A stretch of DNA of 64,000 nt from Siphlonurus alternatus. Its lineage: Eukaryota; Arthropoda; Insecta; Ephemeroptera; Siphlonuridae. The first letter of the stretch is position 1, and each line of letters starts with the position of its first letter. Both the position numbers and the translations under genes were made by a program. The stretch lies in NCBI GenBank assembly GCA_949825025.1, contig OX463778.1, forward strand, positions 28,663,265 through 28,727,264, given 5' to 3'. Below the pieces are notes generated by a model. The model was not told the origin of the DNA, did not search any database, and saw nothing but the letters and a program-made list of their open reading frames with translations. Positions 51,870-63,400 of this stretch are shown here, piece after piece.

Positions 51870-54800
51870 CTAAGGGTTGATGAAGGGTCTTCGGGGCACT
51901 AGCACCTCATAGTGCTCTGACTTTTGTCCTCTGACGCGGGGCGAGGTTCGTGTTCGGGTGGGGTAGCTTTTCTCCTGCTGTTCACACAGCTGCACCAGCA
52001 AGGCGTTCACCTCACTCTCTGCGGTTGGTGTATCCTCTCCTCCCGGCGACGTAGGGGAGGTTCTGAGGATCATCAAAATGTTTTTTTCAGTTGCAGCAAT
52101 CAATACTAAGTAATTTACTTTGATTTTTTTAGTATATTTTTGCAATATTATAGACATACTTTAGATGCAATTGAGTAATTCTATTTTATTGGAGTAAGGT
52201 AATGCAATTGATTTCAATGACTTTTTTTAAAATTCTTGTGTGTGTGTGTGGGTGGGAGGTGGGGGGGGGAATGCAAATGCAAACATGTATTTCTGTGGTG
52301 TTCTGTTCATTCAAAAAACAATAATGAATGCAAAACAAAGAAGATAGATATTGATAACATGATTACATTTAATAAAAATTATATTATAATACATTTCTAT
52401 CTTATTAAAAGAAAAGGATAGGAATAACCAGCAAGGCCTTACCGATCGAAAGAGTCACAGCAGGTGGAAATTCTTGTGGTCACAGAGGTTCACTCGAAAG
52501 TTTTTACATTTTTGAAACGTTTCGCATCGTGGAGATGCTTCTTCAGTCACAAGAAGAAGTAGAATGCCTACTTCTTCTTGTGACTTCAGTCTTGTGACTG
52601 AAGAAGCATCTCCACGATGCGAAACGTTTCAAAAATGTAAAAACTTTCGAGTGAACCTCTGTGACCACAAGAATTTCCACCTGCTGTGACTCTTTCGATC
52701 GGTAAGGCCTTGCTGGTTATTCCTATCCTTTTCTTTTAATAAGATTATCACAACCTAAATGATTTATTTTCCTTAATTTGAATACATTTCTATCAATGAA
52801 AAATAAAAAGTACTGATATGTATCTTTTAAATTAACAAAAAAATAATGTAGCAAAATTTAATTTTAGTGTGCTAAATTAGTTATTTTGTACCACAATAAG
52901 GATAAGAGTCACATACAGTATTGTGTTATTTAATTACGTGTATCCTAATTCTTCATTAATTTTACTATTGCCGCTTACAAAAGAAAATGGACAAAATGTG
53001 TTGATGCATAATATAGTCCTAAATTCTTGTTTTTGTAATTTTTAAATAATTTCAGCTATTTGATGAAGAACTGTGAATCATTTTTGCAGAAAATGTAACT
53101 AAAAAATTGTTATTGGTTAAATTACTACATAAATAAATTTTAAAAAATCAGATGTCAACATTTAACACACTTCAGACGTAATTTCCAATACAATCTACTG
53201 AATGAAGTTTTTATTTACCTGTTGGGGCTGGATGGAGAGGCTGGAGGCAAGTGTGATTCTGTCTCCACCTCAGTCTCATTCTCCATCATTGGCACATACA
53301 TAAACTCCACCTGTGGCTGGACCTCAACCACCTCAGAAGAGACCTGGGGCCAATGCGGCATGGTGTCGTGGTGGTAGCCGACCTCCATTTGCTCCTGACC
53401 GCCTTCGCTCTCCTCCATCTGCTCCTGACCGCCTTCGCTCTCTTCCAGCTGCTCATCGTCCAGGATGCGGCTGTTGGAGAACAGGAACTGCTGTTCCATC
53501 CTGGACAGCAGGCTTGACATGGTCTTGGTGAGTTGGGGTAGTGCTGCAAGCAACAGCATTAACACAGGATTTGTACATAGCAGGTTTAACATTCTTAAAC
53601 TAAAATTATGATCTAGGAAGAATTCAACCTTTGCTCAGTCTTTGTAGCTTGGCTCTTGATGTTAAGGGTAAGATAAACACCACCAATGTTAAAAAAAGTC
53701 CCTCACACAAAAATTCTGAAAAAAATTTAAAATGTTCTCCTCTACACCTCCTATCAGTAGCTAAAATATCAGGTATACAAATACGATCTAGTTTTTGAGT
53801 TATGAATTTTTTAAAGTTGACTACTTTAACATGGAGTAGTGAAATTTCTATGTTAAATTAGTCAACTTTAAAAATTGATGACTCAAAAAATAGATTGTAT
53901 TTGTACACCTGATATTTTAGCTACTTATAGGGGGTGTAGAGGAGAACATTTAAAATTTTTTTCAGAATTTTCATGTGAGGGATTTTTTTTTAACATTGGT
54001 GGCATTATCTTATCCTTAGTTGAAAATATTATAATGTTTGAATCTTTCTGCAACTCACTTGATAAAGTGCATTTAATTGAAATATTGTGTTACAGTATTA
54101 CTCCAGTTTTACAAATATGTACAGTACATTGAATCTAACACTAAATGTTCAAGAATCATGAAGTTTGTATTGCGGAGAAAAAGAAGTTTTAAATGGAAAA
54201 AATAATAATTGTTTATATTAAAAAGGGAGACCGTTTTAAATTTCTTCCATTTTTTTTTTAAACTTTTTCCAATTTTAAAACTGGAAACACAGTTTTGTCT
54301 TTAAATATAATTTGCATGAATATCTTTTCTCCTCCATCTTGATGCAACATTGATGGTATTTTCTACATGCAAATGGCAGTACTTTATCAAAAAATAAAAG
54401 TTTTACTGGATTTTTTTACAGAAGAAACATTTTTATAGCAATTAATTTTGTGGTCTTCATGGTTAGGAGACCTGAATTTTACTGGAAACTGGTAGTGAAC
54501 TATTTTCAAGATATTTAAGGGAAAGAGAACACCGATTAGCTGTTTTCTTTTAGTTCCATTTTATTAACTTGGAATAACTTAGCAGACACACAAAAATTCT
54601 GTTTTTTTTTTTTTTTGTTTGTTTTTTTTTTTTTTTTTTTTAAAGGCAGATGATTTTAGTACCTAAAAGTCATGAAAAAATTTCAAAACAATTATTCGAG
54701 CCAATTTTTTTTTTCTTTTTTCTTTTAATGAAGTTTTTAGTTTGGCTCTTCATGGGAAAGCCTTGTGCTCAAAATTAAAAAAAAAAATCATTTAAAGAAA

Positions 54801-57800
54801 TTGGCTTGAATAATTTTTTTTGATTTTTTTTTTAATTTAGGTACTAAAATCTATATATAAAAAAAATTCAGAGTTTTTGTGTGTCTGCTAAGGTTTACTT
54901 ATTAATAAAATGGATCTAAAAAAAAAAAAAAAAACAAAAAAAACAAAAAACAACTGATCGGTGTTCTCTTTCCCTTAAAAACTGATATTGGGGGAAAATT
55001 GATCTTGAAAAACTGGAAATCCAGGTCTTAATTATTATTAGCTATAAAATGGATCTCTCTCTCCTTTTAGATTTTAGAATCCTGTGTAATTTTATAAAAG
55101 TAGTGTAGTCTGCAATGCCCGCCCTATCAATCAAGTAAACAAGGAAATTGGTCCAAACGCTGCCAATGTATTTTACGGATGAAGTGAGTGATCAGAATAA
55201 ATTAATCTTGTAATATTTTGTATTATAGTATTTAAAATGATTCAATCATAGTTATGATGAAAGACTAATCTGCAGGTAGCTTCCATGGCCCCCCTACCCC
55301 CAATCAAAAGCTGAATTCTTTCTAGACTACAGTATAATTTCTGTTTAAGAGTTACTATGTTTAATATTACAGTTGATTAGGAAGTGTTGGCACATACTTA
55401 TCCCAGTTTATTCTTTTATTTATTGTAGACTTACAATAATTTTTTTTTATTGACATTGTACTTTACATGCAGTATTAGTTTAGATGATTTACATGACTGC
55501 ATTAGCAAATACATTGCTTCAAACTTAATTTACAGTTGTATACTTTTGTTTTTAAATTAACATTAACAACACATCAATTACTTTTGAAATAGCTTGTGCA
55601 TCTTAAAGGCATTATGACCATTTCACAGCATTAAGGTCAGAGTTAGCATTAGTGTGATACGGCTGCATGAAAAAAATTGTTCAAAAAGAATGAATATCCA
55701 AGATAATAGCTAATAAAAAAGCACGAGTCGTGTGACGTTACCAAGCTGCAAAGCTGCAACCATGACCACAATTTTAATTGTGTTTCGTTTATCAGTTATA
55801 GAAAGAAGAAATATCTTGACTTGATCAATGTTTGTCTATGTGCAACCAAATGTTCCAATAAAATTAAATAAAAACAAAATAAATAAAAATTAATAAAGGT
55901 TGAAATTTTACCTTGGCAGTCTTGATAGTAGTTGTCAAATATTCTCAAAGAATTTTGATGTTGACATACACACTATTGCAGTAACAAGGAGAGCAAACAC
56001 ATGACCCTTTCAGGATATTTGACAAATACCATCAAGTAAAATTCCAAAATTAAAACTGTGTCCGTGGTTGCAGCTAGAGTGAACTTACTTTTGCAGGGAT
56101 TTCTCTATATGATACTGTCGCTGCAGAATCGGTACAAGTGACATAACCACAGGTGCTTTTTTGTTGGCTATTATATTATAAGCTTTATAGCTGATATTCG
56201 CGCTGCTGGGACATTTTTTTTTTATGCAGCCATATATCACACTGAGGCAACGCTAACTGTGGTCTTAATACTATGGGAATGGTCATAGGGCCTTTAAGAG
56301 TATAGCACAAAAGTTTTTTGTATCAACTGACATCAACTTACTTTTAGAGTGTTGTATTACTGCTGTTTTAAGTAAATCATTTTCTTTCTGCAACGATGTA
56401 ACTTTAGAATTTAACAAATCCTTTTCTTGATTAAGTGTTGCTATTTTGTCATTTAGGCTGCTGATATTTTGTTTCAAAAGTTTTAATCCACTGTCGGTCA
56501 ATGTTTGTCGTTTTGGCTGTAACGATAATAATTAATGTAGTGTTAATAAATTGTATCCTGGCACAATTAAAAATATATTTATACATGGAAAAAATATATA
56601 TACAGGTACGTAGTATATATAATTACATTATATAAAACACACACATACACATACAAAAACTACTTGCCTGGGAATGATTTACAACATTCTTGGTCATGAC
56701 AGGTGCGTCCAAGCCAGAATTGCTTCTCTGTGTCTTTTCATACTCCAAACATTTTGACTGAAATGAGTAGATATCCAGAACTTTCAAGTAGCAGTCTTTG
56801 CAAACATTATGAGGCAGTTTGTTGTCGATTACCACCTAAAAAAAAATACGGTAAATAAATATGCATTTCACATAGTATAAATCAGGCTGTCTCACCAGTG
56901 GTGTAAAGCTTATAGCAAGGGGTTCTTGGGGTTTGTTCCCTCTTCTGCCCCCCCCCCCCCCCCCCGCCTCTCTCTCTACCCTCAAAATTGCTCATCTTAA
57001 ATAAAAAAATAAAAAAATACATGGGCAGTGGGCAGGCCCACCTTTCCCACACCTAATTCTTATGAGCCCCTCCCCCTCTCCCATAAGTTGAAGAACAAGC
57101 TAAAAAGAATCCTGGCCATTACACCATTGGAATAACTGTATATGCATACAATCAAACAATGGAGGCTGGAGGCATATATAATAATTATATTTTGTACATG
57201 ATAAAGAAAAATAGCATTATGTTAAGATGTGTAATATTAGGAGATAAGTCCCATTCTACAAGAGAGTGGGTGTCCTTGTAAGAAAACTGTACTCCTGATG
57301 CAGTGATGAGTCCAAATATTTACCAGTTAAGACTTATTAAAGGTAAAAATTATAGGTACGATATATACACCTTAGGACAGCATGAACTTTAACCCCGGTC
57401 CCTGCATGATTTGTTGCACCTCTAACACACAAAGAGATGTAGATTTAAAAATTTTAGTGGAGGTTAAGGTTCTTTCTTTCATATAATATCAGGGACCGGA
57501 TGCACGCGTTTTTTTCGTGCATCCGAGATGTGCATCCGGATGCAAATTAATTTTTCGTGCATCCATGGATGCGCATCCAGATGCAAATTTATTTTTCATG
57601 CATCTGGGATGCGCATCCGGATGCAAATTTATTTTCCATGCATCTGAGATGCGCATCCGGATGCATTAATTTTTTCCCGTGCATCTGGGATGCACGGATG
57701 CGGGTGCAAGCCCATTTTTGCGCATCCGTGTGCATCTTGCATCTGCATCCGATCTTTGGTTTTTATAATACACTTTGTTTCTTGTAATTTTTAAACGACA

Positions 57801-59975
57801 AGTGGCAAATAAAGTTAAAAAATATGCCTCGTGTTAAAGATTTATTTAGAGGCAATTAGTAAAAAACCTGATAAAAAAGAGAAAAAAAAAGTGTTAAATG
57901 GATGCAAATTTATTTTTCGTGCATCCGTGGATGCGCATCCGGATGCAAATTTATTTTTCATGCATCTGGGATGCGCATCCGGATGCATTCATTTTTCCCC
58001 GTGCATCTGGGATGCGCATCCGGATGCATTCATTTTTTCCTGTGCATCTGGGATGCACGGATGCGGATGCAAGCCCATTTTTGCGCATCCGTGTGCATCT
58101 TGCATCTGCATCCGCATCCGATCCCTGTATAATATGTACTCGAAAATTTCTGTAGTATGCCATAGAAAAATCAAGTTGAGCTTGAATTTTACACTGCACC
58201 TTTTGGCGTTTGCAAGTTTCTTATAGCTTACTGCAGGAAGTTTTGATTGTATGTGAAAGCACTCACAATCAGTCACACCCCAAAATCGTTCTAGTTAACC
58301 ATGCACACCTCTGTAGGTTGTGTGATAACGCTCACAAGCTGAGCTGGGGTTAGTTCATGATGTCTAGAGGTCTACTGTAAAGTATAGTAACTCACTGACT
58401 ATACTGTACAGTAGACATAATTACTAAGGAGCTTTTACATACATAATCAATATTTGCTATGGCACTCCGCAAAAATCAAGCTTGGCTTGGTTTTCTTACG
58501 GATCAATATTTTTTGGGGGGTGTTGTGATGTGGATTCTGTAGCAACACGCTGCAGCAAATGTTGTTGATTTTGACTTAAAACCTCACAATTTCCTCTGGC
58601 ACGTTCTGCGGCACTCCATAGAAAAATCAAACATACGGCATTCACATGATTTTCCGGCAAAGCAGCCACAGATGAACGAGACTATGTGAAAGGCTTGCAG
58701 CATTTCTTACCATTCTGAGGCAAATGTGGCAACACCAAAAAAGGACGCCCAGAGATCCTACAGAGACCTCCGGGACATATGTCCAGAAATTTGAACAATC
58801 TGAGCTGAGTTTTGCTGCTACCGAGAGTGGCAAGGCCACTGAATCGCAGAGGCACGGCCCGGTTCTCGCTGGCTGCGCGCGCAATTTCAGCCAGCAAGAA
58901 TCGGGCCGTGCCCAGACAAGCTGTGCATTTAGCAGCGCCGCCACTCTCAGAAACAGCGAAACTCTGATCAAATCCCTGGCCATATGTCACGGAGATCTCT
59001 ATAGGGTCTCTGAAGGACGCCGTAGCATACCACACTTAGCCTCTGTAAGAAAATCAAGGAGACTTCATTTTGCTACGGCATGCCGTAGCAGTTTTCAAGT
59101 ATGTGAAAGCATCTTTATATGATTATAAGTGCGTTTGAATTCACGGGCCAGCCCGGGCTGGCCTGGGCTGAAGCGTTTTTTTGTCGTCAAGTGGGGCCAG
59201 CCTGGCGGCCATTTTCCCTCCTCTCATGACGTCACTTCCTGGCTGGCCCAGGCTAACGCGGGCGGACTCTACAGTGCGCCTGAGACCTAGCGGATAGACT
59301 GGGAACTAGCCAATGACGAAATTATGACGTTTCATACCACGCGACCAAGGTCATCGCCATTTTACCCAGCCCGGGCCAGCCCGGGCTGGCCCGTGAATTC
59401 AAACGCACTCAATGCCTATGATACAGTAATGAAAGTTCATTGTATTTGTACATGTCATGGTGACATAATATGCATAATAATATAGTAATAGTATGCATAT
59501 TATATGCATATACAGTATATTTATGCTTATATAATATTGTACATACTTTGTACAGTTCTAAAAGTTAAAAATTGGAATGTATGCATACATGTCATGCGTT
59601 AGAATCTTACCTATGATTTCCAATTTTTAAGAATTGAAAGTGTATGCATATATGCTACAAAAATGCATAATGTATAAATATAAATGTACTGTACAGTATA
59701 TAATATAATATGTATAATATGCATATGCTATCACACACTTTACCTACCCTCCCTACTGCTACTGGAGTACTAATGCATACCTACTGTACACACCGTATTA
59801 ATTCAAAATCTGCAAAGCCAAAAATTAATAGCAGAAAACAATAAAAACTTACTTGAAAATTCACGCAAGTATTTAATTTCTTTAAAATTTCCCCAGTTTT
59901 ATCTGTCTTTAAACTTATAAGATCCTTGTCGCCAACAGCCAAACAAAGACGACATTTGTCCAGGGGTGGGGTCAT
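51870..59975 (-). CDS. ZAD-domain protein with coiled coil, no C2H2 fingers
   Basis: ZAD is an N-terminal four-cysteine zinc domain that mediates dimerisation, known mainly from arthropod transcription factors. Five minus-strand exons join in frame to 327 residues: 59975-59853, 56835-56668, 56516-56342, 53543-53219, 52062-51870. The zinc ligands are Cys8 and Cys11 (CRLC) and Cys53 and Cys56 (CKDC). Residues about 104-150 form a coiled coil (LKLLKQNISSLNDKIATLNQ…). Next comes an acidic region with a duplicated EESEGGQEQM, and then a Ser/Pro-rich, basic tail (TRTRTSPRVRGQK). No C2H2 fingers are seen, unlike most ZAD proteins. Intron 2 starts with GC rather than GT (CAG|GCAAGT). Introns are packed with mobile elements. 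Function is unknown; a DNA- or chromatin-linked adaptor is only a guess. Confidence 0.82.
52405..52739. mobile_element. TTAA foldback element, family G, intact copy
   Basis: TTAA|AAGAAAAGGATAGG on the left and CCTATCCTTTTCTT|TTAA on the right. The arms of about 165 bases match almost perfectly, including GAAACGTTTCGCATCGTGGA and CACAAGAAGAAGTAG, with a centre near 52572. It lies in the last intron of the ZAD gene. A short decayed relative is at 63305. Confidence 0.88.
53662..54019. mobile_element. TTAA foldback element, family A, copy 3
   Basis: TTAA|GGGTAAGATAAACACC on the left. The right end reads GGCATTATCTTATCC|TTAG, one base off TTAA. The interior matches copies 1 and 4 closely. It is in intron 3 of the ZAD gene. 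Confidence 0.83.
54515..54978. mobile_element. TTAA foldback element, family C
   Basis: TTAA|GGGAAAGAGAACACCGAT on the left mirrors ATCGGTGTTCTCTTTCCC|TTAA on the right. The ends resemble families A and B in purine pattern, but the interior differs and has grown long poly-T and poly-A tracts on opposite arms. It lies in intron 3 of the ZAD gene. Confidence 0.85.
54979..56341. other. ZAD gene intron 3, remaining part
   Basis: No element ends or coding frame were seen. It contains paired inverted stretches around 55735-56070 (AAGCTGCAACCATGACCACA, and GTGTCCGTGGTTGCAGCT) that suggest another old foldback element. Confidence 0.4.
56948..56965. repeat. poly(C) tract
   Basis: A run of C residues, followed by G and (TC)n, in the ZAD gene intron 1. 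Confidence 0.9.
57490..58127. mobile_element. hAT-like element made of GGATGCGCATCC repeats
   Basis: An exact 8-bp duplication, TATAATAT, flanks it (57482-57489 and 58128-58135). The ends are CAGGGACCGGATGC and GCATCCGATCCCTG, a CAGGGA/TCCCTG pair in hAT style. The interior is two blocks (about 57500-57760 and 57898-58120) of a roughly 50-base unit with GGATGCGCATCCGGATGCAA and the phrase GCAAGCCCATTTTTGCGCAT. The repeats are themselves palindromic. The ORFs here (peptides with IWDAHPDA) come only from the repeat. It lies in ZAD gene intron 1. Confidence 0.85.
58426..59115. mobile_element. family I inverted-repeat element, long copy
   Basis: AAGGAGCTTTTACATA on the left and TATGTGAAAGCATCTT on the right match the ends of the elements at 28189 and 61184. 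The interior folds as nested arms; the core is ACGGCCCGGTTCTCGCTGGC against its complement near 58895. Overlapping ORFs on both strands reflect this symmetry. A further worn fragment with TATGTGAAAGCACT lies at about 58140-58265. Confidence 0.7.
59128..59409. mobile_element. G/C-rich MITE in ZAD gene intron 1
   Basis: AGTGCGTTTGAATTCACGGG and CCCGTGAATTCAAACGCACT are perfect inverted ends, continuing into GCCAGCCCGGGCTGG. The interior has GGCTGGCCCAGGC hairpins and a TGACGTCA. No target duplication is obvious. Confidence 0.82.
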
Positions 59976-60462
59976 TTTTCAAAGAGCTTTTTGAAAAACA
60001 AAATATATACATAAAGTATAAGTACAGTGATTTAAAATAAATTAATTGATCTATGTACACACTATATTAAAGCTAATAGCAATGAGTTATTACAAACTTT
60101 CTTGCACACAACTGACAGAATTTCCAAGCGAAGGCTAGCGAAGCGATGCTACCATTCAAAATTTGTCTAGAATCAAAACAAGGCTTACATAATATAAAAA
60201 AAAAATAGCCCAACGTGTAGCGTGTAGTGCTCACAGTTGGTTTTAAAATAAATACGTAAGCCTTAAATTTTTAGCTCTTTCGGGTCAGCTGTCTTTTTTC
60301 GTCTGCTGGAGAAAATGGCGGCGTAAAAGTAGTGAAGTTTCAGCAAGGATCTTGTATATACATGATCCTAGAGTTTCAGCTGTGCTCCGTCAGAATAATA
60401 CATATTATTTATTTTAACTACAAACTACATTGTGTTGAATGTCATGTCATTTAAATTAACAC
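59976..60462. promoter_or_regulatory. shared ZAD/MAP3K7 head-to-head promoter region
   Basis: The start codons lie 487 bases apart and point away from each other. AAAATGGCGGC at 60312-60322 fits a YY1-type initiator-proximal site on the MAP3K7 side. Its ATG would open a three-codon upstream ORF (ATG GCG GCG TAA) if it lies in the leader. Confidence 0.5.
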
Positions 60463-63400
60463 ATGGCGCTTAAAGAAGATTTTAATCAATCTGTAAATTT
60501 TGCTGAAGAAATAAATTATAATGAGATTGAAAAGCTAGAGGTTTGTCATGATATATTTTTTTCTCGTCAAAATTCTCTTTCAGTTCACCTTTGTAGTATG
60601 CGATTTTACTGCTTTACAGGTTTTATTTATATACAAAGTAATATAAAAGGTATGAAGCTTCATTTCATGTCATAATATATAAGTCTCTCTTCATTTTCAG
60701 GTTGTTGGAAAAGGTTCTTTTGGTGTGGTTTGGAGAGGAAAGTGGAGGGACCGCTATGTTGCTGTAAAGGTCATAGAATCTGAGGCGGAAAAAAAAGCTT
60801 TTACTGTTGAAGTAAGACAGCTATCTCGAGTTAGTCACCCAAATATTGTTAAGCTGTATGGAGCGTGTACCAGTAAGCCTGTTTGTCTGGTTATGGAATA
60901 CGCTGAGGGTGGCTCTCTCTACAACGGTAAGATAACATTTCATTAATTTCAGTTGCATTAATTAATTCATATTAACATTTCATTTTTGTTACAGTTCTTC
61001 ATTGCCGGCCTCTTCCAAAATACAATGCAGGACATGCAATGAGCTGGGCCTTACAATGTGCACGAGGAGTGGCATATCTTCATGGTATGCAGCCGAAAGC
61101 CTTAATTCATAGGTAAATATATATAATTACACATAATAAATGTACAGTACTGTATACAATACATATATACAGTAGTACCAGAAAAAATGCTTTCACATAT
61201 GTACTCTATGTAGAAACGCCACAACTTTCTCAGGCTCATTATTTTCACATACTCTCATTCGTCTACCGCTGCTGTGGCAGAAAATCATCTAAATTCCATA
61301 GAAAATTTAAGATAAGTTTGACTTTTCTATGAATCTCAGTAGAATGCACAACAAGAACTTGTAAGGCACTGCAACGTTATCAACAACATTATTTTCCATG
61401 GCATTTTACAGCTTGATTCTGTAACAATTTTAGTGTATGTGAAAGTGAAAGCACCTTTATAAACTTTGATGAAAGGAAAGTAGGATATGATCTGAAATTT
61501 AAAGAGAAATGTAGGGTTTCAAAATTATTTTAACTTGAGTAGAGGATGGGACTTTCCCTAATAGGCATAATCTTTAGAGCTGAATTTACCAGTATCACAT
61601 CATCTGCTTAAAAAATGTATCATACATCATTCTAGCCTTCCTTACTTCATGACATGCCACTGTGATGAAATAGGATCAACAAACATGCTGTTCCGGCCAT
61701 GCATAAATATGTAGTTACTAACAGTAAGGAATGGATGGACGATTGACGTTATGTCTTGAGTTTAATATTATTGACTTGCTTATATTGTATAATCAATCGA
61801 AAAGCAATAAAGATTATGAATTATGAATTATAAAAGAAATTAACATACTACATACTGTATAGTGCTACTGAAGATACACATCAGATCTCAGTAGTGTGTC
61901 GTGAAGTAGGATATATAAAATGCATTAAAGCTTATACCTTAAAATGATATGTATTTTTTCTTTTTTTATTCAATAAGCATGTTAAATTTGCCATTATTGT
62001 GAAAAATCAACTACAGTATCTGAATAAAAATAAAAGTATTTAATTGTGAAATTTAAAATGCTCCTTTAAATATTGATTTTTTTTTTTTTTTTTTGTGCAG
62101 AGATCTGAAGCCTCCGAACCTGTTGCTGGTGTCTGGAGGCTTGGTGCTGAAAATATGTGATTTTGGAACTGCATGTGACAAGAACACTTACATGACCAAC
62201 AACAAGGGCAGTGCAGCCTGGATGGCACCTGAAGTATTTGAGAGTAAGCATAATACCTACAGACAGCTACATTTTTGTTTTAATCTTCCAAGCAGACCTT
62301 AATTATTCATTCATTCATTCGTACATTCTTTCTTCCATTCATTCATTTATGCAAACTGAGATAATAACGAATTTGTTGCAGGCTCTCACTACACGGAAAA
62401 GTGTGACGTCTTCAGCTGGGGTATTATTCTGTGGGAGGTACTGACTCGTCGCAAACCGTTCGACGACATCAGTGGACCTGCCTACGCTATTCTGTGGGCG
62501 GTACACCGAGGTCAACGTCCTCCCCTCATAGAAGGCTGTCCGCCCCCCTTGGAGCAGCTTATGACAAGGTATGTTCTAGGTCCATCAGACAGATGATTTA
62601 CAATCTTTTGTCTCGGCAAAAACCTAAAAATTTAATCAAATGATTTTTCCACTCACAGAATATAGAAATTTGTTAGTACACAACTTGTTGTTAGGTAAAA
62701 CTCAATTTTACCCTTAAGGGTAAGGTAACGCCACCAATGTTAAAAAAAAATCTCTCACACAAAAATTCTGAAAAAAAAATTAAAATGTTCTCCTCTACAC
62801 CCCCTATCTATCAGTAGCTAAAATATCAGGTATACAAATACGATCTAGTTTTTGAGTTATGAATTTTTAAAGTTGACTAATTTAACATGGGAGTTCCATT
62901 TCTCCATGTTAAAGTAGTCAACTTTAAAAATTCATAACTCAATCGTATTTGTATACCTGATATTTTAGCTACTGATAGGGGATGTAGAGGAGATCATTTT
63001 AATTTTTTTTTTTTAGAATTTTTGTGTGAGGGATTATTTTTTAACATTGGTGGCGTTTTCTTACCCTTAAAGGAGATTGTGGTCCCGTAAAAAAAAAAAA
63101 ATAATAATAATAAAAAAAATAGCATTGCTTGGATACGAAAAACTTGATATACAGTAATTATAAAGTAATACTTGATATAAGGTAAACCTAATTTGCTGGG
63201 TCCCTTGACTTTATGTAATAACAAGTTTTTACTGTATTACTGTATATATTTTATATACTGTATTTAATCAAGATACAGTACTATATTATGCTTTATGTAC
63301 ATATTTAAAGAAAAGGACAGGAATAAATAATTTTCAAACTGAGCCTGTGACGACAAGATTTTCACCTACTGTGACTACGTACTTTTTTGATTAGTAAGGC

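Noticed and set aside
53313..53531. Plus-strand ORF opposite ZAD exon 4
   Set aside because: It is the antisense shadow of a coding exon that joins in frame with its neighbours.
57557..58276. Several ORFs with IWDAHPDA-type repeats on both strands
   Set aside because: They are by-products of the palindromic minisatellite in the hAT-like element.
58642..59122. ORFs of 113-132 codons on both strands
   Set aside because: They overlap the arms of the family I element, and the peptides mirror its inverted symmetry.
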